Below are positions 15,734-24,857 of a DNA stretch of 64,000 nucleotides, piece by piece; the stretch's first letter is position 1; every line of letters begins with the position of its first letter. The notes under the pieces were generated by a model. It had not been told where the DNA came from. It saw nothing but the letters and a program-made list of their open reading frames with translations, and ran no database searches. Origin of the DNA: Fluviicola chungangensis (GTDB lineage Bacteria; Bacteroidota; Bacteroidia; Flavobacteriales_D; Crocinitomicaceae); assembly GCF_007558725.1 (NCBI RefSeq), contig NZ_VLPL01000001.1, positions 478,808 to 542,807 of the forward strand, given 5' to 3'. The position numbers and the translations under genes were made by a program.

Positions 15734-18700
15734 ATGAAGCTAATCCTCATTATTTGCTCCCTATGTTTTTCCGTCACATGGACATGGTCACAGACCTGGG
15801 GTGCCAGTACCTTTAGCCAAACAACAAATGAAGCTGCCGATATTGAATTGAATAGTCTGAATGAGTCTTATGTTGCCGGTTATTTTTCAGGACAAACCTC
15901 ATTCGGCCCGTCTACTTCACTTTCATCTTCCCAAGGAAATACGGATGCTTACGTGGCGAAGTATACCACCTCCGGAGCTTTGCTTTGGGTTAAACAATTC
16001 GGCGGACTCGCCGCTGACAAAGCTGTTGACCTGGCAGTCGGACCGGATCAGAACATTGTCGTTACAGGACAGTTTTTCGGAAGTGTCACTTTCGGGAGTA
16101 CTACCTTGGTTTCCAATTCAAACTCAAAGGATATTTTCATTGTCAAACTGGATCCTGCAGGAAACGTACTCTGGGCAAGAAAAGAAGGCGGAAGTTCTCC
16201 TGACAACGCCTACAAGGTGACAATAGACAACTCCAACAACATTCTTTTAACCGGTGAATACCAGGGAACGGCAACAATCGGTGCAACTACCTTTACAAGC
16301 AACAATGGTTCTTTTGATTTATTCATTGCCAAGTATGATTCAGGAGGAACACCGGTTTGGTCATTGAGCGGATCAGCGGATCTTGATGACCGCGGACTTT
16401 CTGTTGCCGTGGATGCTTCCAACAATATCTTCTTCACCGGTCAGTTTTCCAACACCCTGACTTTTGCATCCAACACGTATGTCAACAATGGAATCAATGT
16501 AGGATTTCTCTGTAAACTGAATCCGGCAGGACAGGTACAATTCCTGCATTTAATGAAGGCCGGTTATGTGCTTCCCTATGACGTGGAAATAAACCTGAAC
16601 AATGAAGCCGTTGTCGTAGGTGACTTTTTGGGAAACATGCTTTATTATGACCAAAATGGAAGCAATTCCATTCAAAACCCTTATGATAAGCAAATCTTTG
16701 TTTTGAAAACCAGTAACACCGGACAGTATACCTGGAACCAGACATTGGGATCTCAAAACGAACTTTCTGCCAGGGCACTTTCCATTGATCCGGGAAACAA
16801 CATTTTTGTAACCGGTTATTTCAAATGTGATCTTTCACAAATCCAGGATAGCACGGAATCCCTCTTTAATTCAGTTGGATTCAAAGATCCTTACCTGATG
16901 AAATTATCCAATGGCGGTTCGCGCACGTACATCAAACAATTCGGGGGTAAATTGGACGACGAAGGAAAAGGTGTTGCAGTTAAACTGACCGACAAACCAT
17001 TACTATGCGGAAGTTATACCTCCGATCTGAACTTTGTTCCGTCAACGGCTGTTTTGGGAAATGACAATTTTACCTTCAATCCTTTCCTTGCCCTGGAACC
17101 ATATCATGTTTACCTGGTAGGAGATCAAAGCCGGAATTCCTTTTTAACGAACCATGTAAACGGAACATACGGAAACTATAATTATTTCGCCGGTGCTGCT
17201 TCCGATTCGCTGGTAGGTTTCATCCATGCCAATGAAGCGGCTCATTATGTCACTGTTATCGGGGACACGGTCCATTTCTGCAGCAATGCGGATTTGTTCT
17301 ATCAAACCCTGACATACTCGCATTTCGGACCAAGTTATACCAGCACCTGGTACGACGGAAGCCAGAACCCGATCAATACCATTTCGTCCACAGGAACCTA
17401 TTGGGTTCAGCATGAACGTGACGATGAATGTTTTATGGACATGGATTCCATCTATGCCATCCAGGAACAAACCCCCACTCTTCCCCTGCTGACAGATGAC
17501 CACGGAATTAATGTGAACAATCCGGGTCCTCAATACAACAACTATCATTTTTGTTATCCCGAAGGTGCCATTATTAACTTCACCAACCTGGATCCCGGAA
17601 CGACTTTAACCACAATCGGGAATGCGGTTACCTTCAACGGCCCCGGACCTCATACGTTGAACCAGGAATACCAATACTTTGTACAGGTTACCAATCAATA
17701 TTGTATGAACATCGGGAGTTTTACCTTTCAGCAGGATCACGCCGATCCGCCTGACAGCATTTCCCTTTCAATTGCTATGAATACCACCTGCCCTACAGGT
17801 GATTCTATTGTTATATGTCAAAACACCCCGGTTGAATTTCACGGGATAGACCTGATCATCAACCCAAGCGGAAACTTCTATCCTTCCGTTTATCCGCCGA
17901 TCGATACCGTAATCTGGACCATTGACGGAGTTTCTCATATCAATTACGATACTGCGGCAACTGTTTTCAATCCATCCTCCAGCGGATGGCATACGGTAAC
18001 CATCCAGGTAATCAAAGGATTTGATAATATCTGTGGCTTAGATACGACAGTTTATTTTGCGACCAGGCAGTTTTACGTTACCGTCAATCCGAATCCGACC
18101 TGGGGAACGACCATTTCCGGGGGAAGCCTGATCTGCCCGAATGAGTCCACTTTTCTGGTAGCCTCCAATCCGAATCCGAATCTGAGTTGGACGGGTTCCA
18201 ATATTTTGTGGAGCAATAATGCTGACAGCATCGAAGTGAATGCACCGGGCTGGTACAATTACACCGGAACACTTTTGGATTCGGTAACCGGCTGTAGTTC
18301 TTTTATGTCGTTTAACCATTACCTGGGAGTAAAAATCGCTCCGAATATTACTTCTCCGGGAGATGCAGTGATCTGCCCTTTTGATTCCTTACTGATGATG
18401 GTTCCGAACACCTTTGTTTCATACATGTGGTTCGGTCCGAACGGAGATACCTTATCCACCACTTCGCAATGCTATACAGCCGAAATAGGGAGTTATGTTT
18501 GCAATGTAACCGATGCTGAAGGCTGTGTTTTAACAACTCCTCCTTTTGAAGTGTTTGAGTACTCGACACCTTCCCTATCCGTGGTGCCAAATGCACTTAT
18601 CTGCAACAATGAAACGGTCGATATCCAAATCAGTTATTCCGGAAATGCGGTATTCCAATGGAACACCGGATCCACCAGTGATCACATTTCAACCAATGTA

Positions 18701-20404
18701 CCTGGAACTTACATTGTCCAAATTACCCAATGTGGTATCACTGCTGCAGACACGATTGTGATCGTCAACGGTTCGTTTACAGCTTCTATTTCCGTGAGCG
18801 ATTCCGTATTGTGTTTCGGAGATACCGCAGTATTTACAGGATCTTATCCGAGCGGAAGTTACGAATGGATGAACGGGGAAGTTACCGGGAACTCCTACTC
18901 GACCACTGACAGCGGAACTTATTCCGCATTGGTTACAAACAGTGCAGGCTGTACTGCACAGACCAATTCGATCAGCGTGACAACGGTTCCGGGAAGTTCT
19001 CCGCCGAGTATTGCCTCACAAACCATTTGCCCCGGAGATGATATCACACTCACGAATGCAAGTACCATTATCTGGTATTCCCTGGACACTACACCTGTTT
19101 ATACGGGTACAAGCATCACCCTGACGAATGTACAGCAAGATACCAGCTTCCTGATCTCACAAACTGCTCCGAACAGCATTTGCGGCTTCAGTTACTCCCT
19201 GGTATCGGTTACGGTTTCTGTTCCTCCGACATTGCCTGCTATTCTCGGTGATTCCAATTTATGCATCAACGAAGACGGAGTTTTTCATGTCAACACAACA
19301 GACAATATCGAATGGTTCTCTAACGGGGTTTCACTCGGATCCGCCAATCCGATTACCATTCCCTTCGCAATACTGAACGCCAATCCGGTTTTCTCAGTCG
19401 AAATTTCCAATGTGTGTTTCAGTCTTACTCAAACGGATAGCGTTGCCATTATTACACCAGAGGTTCTGCAGCTTGCCGATGACACGCTGGATATTTGTTT
19501 CTTTGACTCCGAAACTGCATACCTGACAAACAATAACCTGAGCTCCGTTGTCTGGACCGGAACTTTCGGGACCATTACCGATGACGAACTGACTGTTTAC
19601 GGAAACCTGACTTATTCACCTATTACGGTCAGTGCCGTAGATGAATTCGGTTGTCAGACACAAACTGCCACTTTGATTGTCCACACTTCTACGTATAATC
19701 TTAACCCTCAAATCAACTTCCCGAACTATTGTCCTGGAACCAGTGGAAACCTGACGGCCAACACGACATCGGACAGTGTATTGTGGATCACCCCATTCGG
19801 AAATTCTGACAGCAATCCGCTAGCCTTTACTTTGAGCCAGCAAAATTCCGGTAACTTTTATTTAAGAACCTGGGATGATATGGGTTGTGTTTACATGGAT
19901 ACGCTGTTCATTCCCCTATCACCGGTTCCCAACCTGGATATTTTGCCGGATACGGTTTTCTGTGCCAACGATATTTATACTTTTTATTTCCCGAATGACG
20001 ACAATACATACTATTGGACTACTTATGGAAACAGCACCAGTATCCCGATCACTTTTGACCAGCAACTGATCCTGAATGTGATTACTCCGGCCGGCTGTGA
20101 AGGATCTGACACCCTGGTTGTCCACGCGGTAGATTGCGACGATGAACTTCCGAATATCATTACACCGAACGGTGACGGGATCAACGACTTTTTCATTATT
20201 GACGATGCCTATTCCCAATTGGGAAATGCGATTATCATCATCAATCGCTGGGGGAATAAGATGTTTGAAGCGAGTCCTTACCTGAACAATTGGGATGGAA
20301 GCGGTGCTTCTGACGGGGTTTATTTTTACATCTATTATCCCAAAGGAATGAAAGAACCGGGATATGTGAAGCATGGGTTTATTCATGTTTATGGAAAGGA
20401 TTAA
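15734..20404 (+). CDS. Giant adhesin-like protein with gliding-motility-type (type B) C-terminus
   Basis: 1556 residues; signal peptide MKLILIICSLCFSVTWTWSQ. Residues about 25-450 contain repeated blade-like units (YVAKYTTSGALLWVKQFGG, FIVKLDPAGNVLWARKEGG), each followed by 'VDxxNNIxxTGxF', the SBBP-type beta-propeller pattern. The middle is a long string of Ig/PKD-like, cysteine-paired beta domains ('CPGDDITL', 'CFGDTAVF'). The C-terminus NIITPNGDGINDFFIID followed by INRWGNKMFE is the gliding-motility-associated domain used as a type B T9SS signal. It is probably a surface adhesin. The PorP/SprF-like gene upstream is the likely export partner, and a small gene follows after 3 bases. Confidence 0.88.
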   Translation: MKLILIICSLCFSVTWTWSQTWGASTFSQTTNEAADIELNSLNESYVAGYFSGQTSFGPSTSLSSSQGNTDAYVAKYTTSGALLWVKQFGGLAADKAVDLAVGPDQNIVVTGQFFGSVTFGSTTLVSNSNSKDIFIVKLDPAGNVLWARKEGGSSPDNAYKVTIDNSNNILLTGEYQGTATIGATTFTSNNGSFDLFIAKYDSGGTPVWSLSGSADLDDRGLSVAVDASNNIFFTGQFSNTLTFASNTYVNNGINVGFLCKLNPAGQVQFLHLMKAGYVLPYDVEINLNNEAVVVGDFLGNMLYYDQNGSNSIQNPYDKQIFVLKTSNTGQYTWNQTLGSQNELSARALSIDPGNNIFVTGYFKCDLSQIQDSTESLFNSVGFKDPYLMKLSNGGSRTYIKQFGGKLDDEGKGVAVKLTDKPLLCGSYTSDLNFVPSTAVLGNDNFTFNPFLALEPYHVYLVGDQSRNSFLTNHVNGTYGNYNYFAGAASDSLVGFIHANEAAHYVTVIGDTVHFCSNADLFYQTLTYSHFGPSYTSTWYDGSQNPINTISSTGTYWVQHERDDECFMDMDSIYAIQEQTPTLPLLTDDHGINVNNPGPQYNNYHFCYPEGAIINFTNLDPGTTLTTIGNAVTFNGPGPHTLNQEYQYFVQVTNQYCMNIGSFTFQQDHADPPDSISLSIAMNTTCPTGDSIVICQNTPVEFHGIDLIINPSGNFYPSVYPPIDTVIWTIDGVSHINYDTAATVFNPSSSGWHTVTIQVIKGFDNICGLDTTVYFATRQFYVTVNPNPTWGTTISGGSLICPNESTFLVASNPNPNLSWTGSNILWSNNADSIEVNAPGWYNYTGTLLDSVTGCSSFMSFNHYLGVKIAPNITSPGDAVICPFDSLLMMVPNTFVSYMWFGPNGDTLSTTSQCYTAEIGSYVCNVTDAEGCVLTTPPFEVFEYSTPSLSVVPNALICNNETVDIQISYSGNAVFQWNTGSTSDHISTNVPGTYIVQITQCGITAADTIVIVNGSFTASISVSDSVLCFGDTAVFTGSYPSGSYEWMNGEVTGNSYSTTDSGTYSALVTNSAGCTAQTNSISVTTVPGSSPPSIASQTICPGDDITLTNASTIIWYSLDTTPVYTGTSITLTNVQQDTSFLISQTAPNSICGFSYSLVSVTVSVPPTLPAILGDSNLCINEDGVFHVNTTDNIEWFSNGVSLGSANPITIPFAILNANPVFSVEISNVCFSLTQTDSVAIITPEVLQLADDTLDICFFDSETAYLTNNNLSSVVWTGTFGTITDDELTVYGNLTYSPITVSAVDEFGCQTQTATLIVHTSTYNLNPQINFPNYCPGTSGNLTANTTSDSVLWITPFGNSDSNPLAFTLSQQNSGNFYLRTWDDMGCVYMDTLFIPLSPVPNLDILPDTVFCANDIYTFYFPNDDNTYYWTTYGNSTSIPITFDQQLILNVITPAGCEGSDTLVVHAVDCDDELPNIITPNGDGINDFFIIDDAYSQLGNAIIIINRWGNKMFEASPYLNNWDGSGASDGVYFYIYYPKGMKEPGYVKHGFIHVYGKD

Positions 20405-20407
20405 GAA

Positions 20408-20761
20408 ATGGCCATTTCGCTAAAGAGAATGCGTAAAATAATGGTGAATGGAGAAATTTTCCTTTGGAAGATCCGGAAGAAAATTTCCCATAACGAAGCA
20501 CATAATACCGTATATGCCATTCCCGTACAACATATTTCAGGCGGTCAGGTTTTATTTGTTTCTGTTGGATTTACCAGGGCTTATGGTGGTTATCTTAACG
20601 AATCACCTAAAAGTGTGACTCCACAAATGATCCGTCCCCTTATTGAACAAGCTATTCAATTGGGCTGGAAATACCATGATCCCGGAAACGCAATCAGACT
20701 GGAGAACAGTTCATTGGTAAAGGATACGAAATATGGTTACGACCCGCAGATCGATTTATAA
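20408..20761 (+). CDS. Hypothetical protein coupled to the adhesin gene
   Basis: 117 residues, no signal peptide, basic N-terminus MAISLKRMRKIMVNGEIFLWKIRKK followed by beta-rich sequence (YAIPVQHISGGQVLFVSVGF) and a helical C-terminus (MIRPLIEQAIQLGWKY). The pattern resembles small bacteroidotal proteins of unknown function; I do not recognise a named family. It starts 3 bases after the adhesin stop codon, implying one transcript, yet it looks cytoplasmic, so a direct role in adhesin export is not supported. Confidence 0.65.
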   Translation: MAISLKRMRKIMVNGEIFLWKIRKKISHNEAHNTVYAIPVQHISGGQVLFVSVGFTRAYGGYLNESPKSVTPQMIRPLIEQAIQLGWKYHDPGNAIRLENSSLVKDTKYGYDPQIDL

Positions 20762-21081
20762 TCATCCTCAGAAAATTCAATTGCTCGTGCTTCAGATTAC
20801 AGAATTATTTATTGCACATTTTTGAGAAGTATTGAACTTTTTAAAACTCCGGTTTTAAGGTCTTCACCTCCTCGGATTTGATCCAAAAAGAGATGAAACC
20901 CAGTAAAACCATGTGTTAAACCATAACATTTTCATTAATCCTAACTCATCTTCGCACTAACGTTTGTCATGATTTACTCTTCAAAGCTATCGCTTTTTCT
21001 TAACCATATCCGACCTGTGCTCTATTACTCCAGGTGTCATACAAAATCTTTTCCGACGGATTGATGTCCTGTTTTTTTTTG
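20762..21081. other. Spacer without recognisable gene
   Basis: About 320 bases between the 20408-20761 gene and the promoter of the next lipoprotein gene. Both strands were read; no conserved small ORF, hairpin with a T run or repeat was recognised. Confidence 0.5.
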
Positions 21082-21089
21082 TACTTTTG
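21082..21089 (+). promoter_or_regulatory. -7 promoter box of the 21116 lipoprotein gene
   Basis: TACTTTTG fits TAnnTTTG, follows a run of T, and lies 26 bases before the ATG at 21116. Confidence 0.6.
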
Positions 21090-21115
21090 CCGCAATTAAT
21101 CTAAAAACAATCACC

Positions 21116-21529
21116 ATGAAAAGAATCATAATACTGCTATTAATAAGCACTTTATTTTACGCCTGCAGCGACGCCGCTAAAATCAAACGAAAATTACATT
21201 TTGGGGGCGGTAAATGGGAAATCATTGAATATAAACGTTACTTCTGGTCTCCTGTAGGAGTAAACAGTCAAAATATTTTCCTGTGCGCTAATTGCGGTAC
21301 TATTGAATTTAAAAAAGATGGTTCGGGAGCACTTTCAATCTCTGATCCGGAGTCAAGCGGTAGTTTCCAGTTTACCTACACCAACTCAAAAGATATTGTG
21401 ACTTTGTTTATTGATGGGGAGGGCGCGGTTTATGACTTAACCTGGAATATCAAAAAAACACAAATGACTTTAAGTCAAAATATAGGACATGCCGGATTTG
21501 TAAATGTAATCGTCTGCAAGAAAAAATAA
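21116..21529 (+). CDS. Hypothetical lipoprotein
   Basis: 137 residues; signal peptide with lipobox FYAC (Cys17), then a short linker and a beta-rich domain starting GGGKWEIIEYKRYFW. The body (GTIEFKKDGSGAL... YDLTWNIKKTQMTLSQN) follows the lipocalin-like pattern of small Bacteroidota lipoproteins. The next gene, 21 bases downstream, encodes a similarly built lipoprotein, so the two probably arose by duplication and share a transcript. Function unknown. Confidence 0.7.
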   Translation: MKRIIILLLISTLFYACSDAAKIKRKLHFGGGKWEIIEYKRYFWSPVGVNSQNIFLCANCGTIEFKKDGSGALSISDPESSGSFQFTYTNSKDIVTLFIDGEGAVYDLTWNIKKTQMTLSQNIGHAGFVNVIVCKKK

Positions 21530-21550
21530 AAATCACTTAATCAATTTGTT

Positions 21551-22006
21551 ATGAAACATGCTTTTGTCATCCTTTTTTCCATGCTTTTTCTTTTAGGTTG
21601 CAGTAAGGAAAAACAAACATACAGATCCCTTAAAGGAGAATGGGATGTACTTATGGAATCTACTCATTGGTACAATGGAAGTAATTCTTCTCCTTCTTAC
21701 ACGAAAAAAGATCATTATGCTACGGTCGAATTTGACAAAAAGGGGAAAGGAAAAATGGTTGTGCCGGGAGGAGTTGATTATTACAATGGATTTGCATACC
21801 CTTACGAAGAAGAAACTTATATATTAGAGGCCGGTACCGAACTGATACACTTTTATTCCGAGTCCGATCCGACAGCTTCCGACGATTTAAAACTAACCTG
21901 GAAGTGGGATAAAAAATCGTTTGTCTTATCTAACGGGGATATTCATTACAACAACAATTCCTCTTACTATTCCGAAGTAAAATTTACCTGTACCAAGAAA
22001 AAGTAA
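21551..22006 (+). CDS. Hypothetical lipocalin-like lipoprotein
   Basis: 151 residues; lipobox LLGC (Cys17), then YRSLKGEWDVLMESTHWYNG, a typical opening of lipocalin-like beta-barrel lipoproteins ('LxGxWxV'), and the closing LTWKWDKKSFVLSNGD...VKFTCTKKK. It shares its overall plan with the preceding gene (GKWEIIEY... LTWNIKKTQMTLS). Probably anchored in the outer or inner membrane facing the periplasm. No ligand can be inferred. Confidence 0.7.
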   Translation: MKHAFVILFSMLFLLGCSKEKQTYRSLKGEWDVLMESTHWYNGSNSSPSYTKKDHYATVEFDKKGKGKMVVPGGVDYYNGFAYPYEEETYILEAGTELIHFYSESDPTASDDLKLTWKWDKKSFVLSNGDIHYNNNSSYYSEVKFTCTKKK

Positions 22007-22112
22007 TTGAATCCAAGCAGGTTTTAATGAGCCGATACAAATATTCATTGCAAACCATTGAAAACCGACATTTTCTTTTTCTATGTTAGAGCGGCAGACT
22101 TTTATCAGGCAA

Positions 22113-23447
22113 TCACTTGGGGAACTCTTCCCGGTGTAAACGCCTTTTTTCTCTTATTGAAAAAAACCACGAAAAAACAGTCAAAATGACGTAAATGAAA
22201 ACGATAAATAGTAATTGTTCCCATTGGTGTGTGTATTCGTAATAAAAAATGAGCACCGTTCCGGTCGCCAGACAAAGAATTGCCAGAAGTGTAAGAATGG
22301 TAGAGGAATTCGTCTGCTTTCTAATTTGGAAATTGGCTATTGCCATCAATAAAGAAACCACTAAAAAGGTAACACTCCCAAATTCCAGGATTAATTCCAA
22401 TCCTCCTACTAAAATCAAAGTACTTGCTGTAACGGCCATCGTAATAATTCCGATTCGGGGAATTCCATTCTTCCGCCGGGCCAAAATGCGTGGAAAAAAA
22501 CCATCCCCGGCAATAACAGCCATTTGCCGGGAAGAACCAAATAAAGTCCCTGAAATAGCACTGCTTGTTGCCAGAACTGCACCGACAATAACTAATCGGG
22601 TTCCCCATATCCCGATAATTTTACCTGCCCCGGCAGCCAAAGAAAATTCTTTTTTGGCAATAATTTCTTCCGATGGAATTGCTAACATAGCCGCAAATGA
22701 TATGACCACATAGATGAGGATCACCAGGAATACGGCAATGTAAATTGCTCCGGGAATTTTCTTCTCCGGTTGCGACATTTCATTCACACCATTTATAACT
22801 AACTGAAAGCCTTCATACGCAACGAAGGTTAAGGAAGATACAATCAGAATGCTCATGACATGACTCTGTTCCCAATCTACCTGCAGCTTACCAAAGAATT
22901 CTGAAACCGGCATCGTTCCGTTTTGAAAAAAAATGAATGCAATGGCTGCCAAAATGAGCAACTTGGTATAGACTAGGAAATCTTCAGTTTTTCCCATCCC
23001 ATTCACACTCCAGGCATTGATCAAAGCAAAAACAGCTATTACCCCGATTGCAATCAGTTTTCTGGCCCAAATACTTTCCGCCAGGTCACTTCCGCTGATC
23101 ATATACGATGAAAAAGTAAACGCGTAAAGTGCAATGGTGCTGATATAACCAAAAATCACAAACCAGCCAATCATTGAAGATAAAAACGGAATTTTTGGGT
23201 ATGTTCGCTTGTAAAAAGAATACGTAGCTCCCTCGTCTTTATAGTAAACTCCCAATTTCACATATGAATAAGCCGCTAAAAGCGCGAAAACTCCCCCGAT
23301 TAAAATTGCCACAGGGGTCATAAATCCAATAATTGAAACGGAAACACCCAAAATAGTGAAAATACCTCCGCCAACCATTCCTCCTAAAGCAATGGCCACT
23401 AACTCTGCCAATCCAAGTGCTTTTTTCTCCTTTTTTTTAGATTCCAT
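22113..23447 (-). CDS. APC-family amino acid permease
   Basis: 444 residues with about 12 membrane helices. The opening LGLAELVAIALGGMVGGGIF carries the Gly-rich first helix (GGMVGGGIF) that binds the substrate backbone in APC transporters, and SSLTFVAYEGFQLVINGVNE is the helix 6 region. The C-terminus REKRRLHREEFPK is basic and cytoplasmic. It probably imports an amino acid by proton symport; specificity cannot be read from sequence. It is a single gene, convergent with the lipoprotein pair. Confidence 0.88.
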   Translation of the reverse strand: MESKKKEKKALGLAELVAIALGGMVGGGIFTILGVSVSIIGFMTPVAILIGGVFALLAAYSYVKLGVYYKDEGATYSFYKRTYPKIPFLSSMIGWFVIFGYISTIALYAFTFSSYMISGSDLAESIWARKLIAIGVIAVFALINAWSVNGMGKTEDFLVYTKLLILAAIAFIFFQNGTMPVSEFFGKLQVDWEQSHVMSILIVSSLTFVAYEGFQLVINGVNEMSQPEKKIPGAIYIAVFLVILIYVVISFAAMLAIPSEEIIAKKEFSLAAGAGKIIGIWGTRLVIVGAVLATSSAISGTLFGSSRQMAVIAGDGFFPRILARRKNGIPRIGIITMAVTASTLILVGGLELILEFGSVTFLVVSLLMAIANFQIRKQTNSSTILTLLAILCLATGTVLIFYYEYTHQWEQLLFIVFIYVILTVFSWFFSIREKRRLHREEFPK

Positions 23448-23630
23448 ATCCTTTCAAGATACTTATTTTTAGGGAGATCATACCACTGATGAAACATTAA
23501 AGCATATATGCCTCCCCTCAAAACAGGTTTTTCTTTTGTTTTTCCCACACTCGTACCAAAACACCAACACGATAAAATAAATACCCGAAAACAATTATCC
23601 GTAATTCGCAATTATTCTTATCTTAACTTT

Positions 23631-24431
23631 ATGAAAAACAGCGACTACTTATTGAACCGGGTGTTTCTGCTCGCACTATTCTTCCTGTTGCTGAACGACT
23701 TCTTCCTGAAGGCTGTATCTCCGTCCTTTTTAAGTGGAAAACTTTCTGATTTATGGGGCATCATCGTCTTCGTTTTCTTTTTTACTTTCTTATTCGGAAA
23801 TCGTCTCAAAACCGTTATTTTCCTCTCAACGGCCCTTCTTTTTTGCTGGTGGAAATCCGCTTTGAGCACCGGTTTTATCGACAGCTGGAATCAATTGTTT
23901 GGTTTTTACCCAATCCAGCGGACCATTGACTATACCGACTTATTCTGCCTGGTCATTCTTGTTCCGGCTTATTTTTACAAACCAGTTAAAATCGGGTGTA
24001 TGCATCAACAGATGGTTGTTCCGGTTTTATTGCTTGGCGCTTTTGCCATTGCAGCAACTTCAAAAGCAAAGAACCCGGGTGTCTATAGCAATACCCGTAC
24101 CTATAACCTCCAGGAATCCTTTAAGATCAAAGAAGTAAGTTTCATGGAGTTCCTGGAATATTTGTCACTCAGCAACTTGAAGGCGGAAAAGAATACCAAT
24201 GCCGCTCCGCCTGAAAAACCGGGCGATTATCATTACTATACCCTGTACAATTTTGAAATAGCAGATTCATTCATAATTGAAACCATGCACATCGCCGTAA
24301 GGGAAAAAAACGGAAACCTGAAGCTGCTGATCCAGGACGTAACCCTGTTCGAACCACCCGAACAAACAGACAAGGAAGTAAAAGAAGAGTTGCTCGAATT
24401 GTTCTATGATTTTTTCGCCATCGGAGAATGA
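23631..24431 (+). CDS. Hypothetical membrane protein
   Basis: 266 residues from the ATG at 23631, chosen because MKNSDYLLNRVFLLALFFLL begins the first membrane helix; upstream in-frame sequence overlaps the divergent permease promoter region. About five hydrophobic segments (near 10-30, 40-60, 64-80, 100-116, 125-145) are followed by a polar C-terminal domain of about 110 residues (YNLQESFKIKEVSFMEFLEYL...). I do not recognise the family. Its TGA stop is followed by an A-rich stretch and a word-repeat hairpin at 24501-24566. Confidence 0.65.
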   Translation: MKNSDYLLNRVFLLALFFLLLNDFFLKAVSPSFLSGKLSDLWGIIVFVFFFTFLFGNRLKTVIFLSTALLFCWWKSALSTGFIDSWNQLFGFYPIQRTIDYTDLFCLVILVPAYFYKPVKIGCMHQQMVVPVLLLGAFAIAATSKAKNPGVYSNTRTYNLQESFKIKEVSFMEFLEYLSLSNLKAEKNTNAAPPEKPGDYHYYTLYNFEIADSFIIETMHIAVREKNGNLKLLIQDVTLFEPPEQTDKEVKEELLELFYDFFAIGE

Positions 24432-24500
24432 AAAAAACCACTTTACAGCCAGGTAAAAAGCTGATTAGAAGCGGAATAGACATTGAATGGAAGATATGTC

Positions 24501-24566
24501 AGGTTCAAAAAACAAAAGGTCCACTGAAAAATATCAATGAACCTTTTGAACTGTTTAAACTTTTTG
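24501..24566. repeat. Word-repeat hairpin between convergent genes
   Basis: The spacer uses the word GTTCAAAA / TTTTGAAC: GGTTCAAAAAACAAAAGGT on the left pairs, with a bulge, with ACCTTTTGAAC (24541-24551). It sits between the convergent 23631-24431 and 24570-24842 genes and may terminate both. Confidence 0.5.
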
Positions 24567-24569
24567 ACT

Positions 24570-24842
24570 TTATTTTATTTCCTCGTAATCCACATCCTGA
24601 ACATCGCCTTTGGGAGTTGATTTGGAGACAGAAACTTTCCCGAAATTCTTCAGTTTCTCGTTCCGTTCCCGAACAAATTCCTTTTCACGCGCCAAATTTG
24701 CCCGCTCTTCATCCAGGTTTCGTTTGGCAATCATGACACGTCCCAGAAACCGAAGCAAAACCAATGCTCCCAGGATTATCAGTATTGTTTTAAACAAACC
24801 GGGTAAACTAGCCTGTACTATTTCAGGATTTAATGAATTCAT
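24570..24842 (-). CDS. Small membrane-anchored coiled-coil protein, DUF4834-like
   Basis: 90 residues: one membrane helix (about 15-36, LFKTILIILGALVLLRFLGRVM) followed by a charged coiled-coil segment (NLDEERANLAREKEFVRERNEKL) and a polar tail. This plan matches the DUF4834 family of Bacteroidota. It starts 15 bases after the carB stop on the same strand and may be co-transcribed. Function unknown. Confidence 0.65.
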   Translation of the reverse strand: MNSLNPEIVQASLPGLFKTILIILGALVLLRFLGRVMIAKRNLDEERANLAREKEFVRERNEKLKNFGKVSVSKSTPKGDVQDVDYEEIK

Positions 24843-24857
24843 TTTAATCTCTAATGC

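Noticed and set aside
17144-17548. Minus-strand frames inside the giant adhesin gene (also 19919-20386)
   Set aside because: They are shadows of a continuous 1556-codon frame with clear propeller and C-terminal domains.
24428-24736. Plus-strand frame starting with an ATGA overlap after the 23631-24431 gene
   Set aside because: Its second half is antisense to the DUF4834-like gene and its first half crosses a word-repeat hairpin; no protein features.
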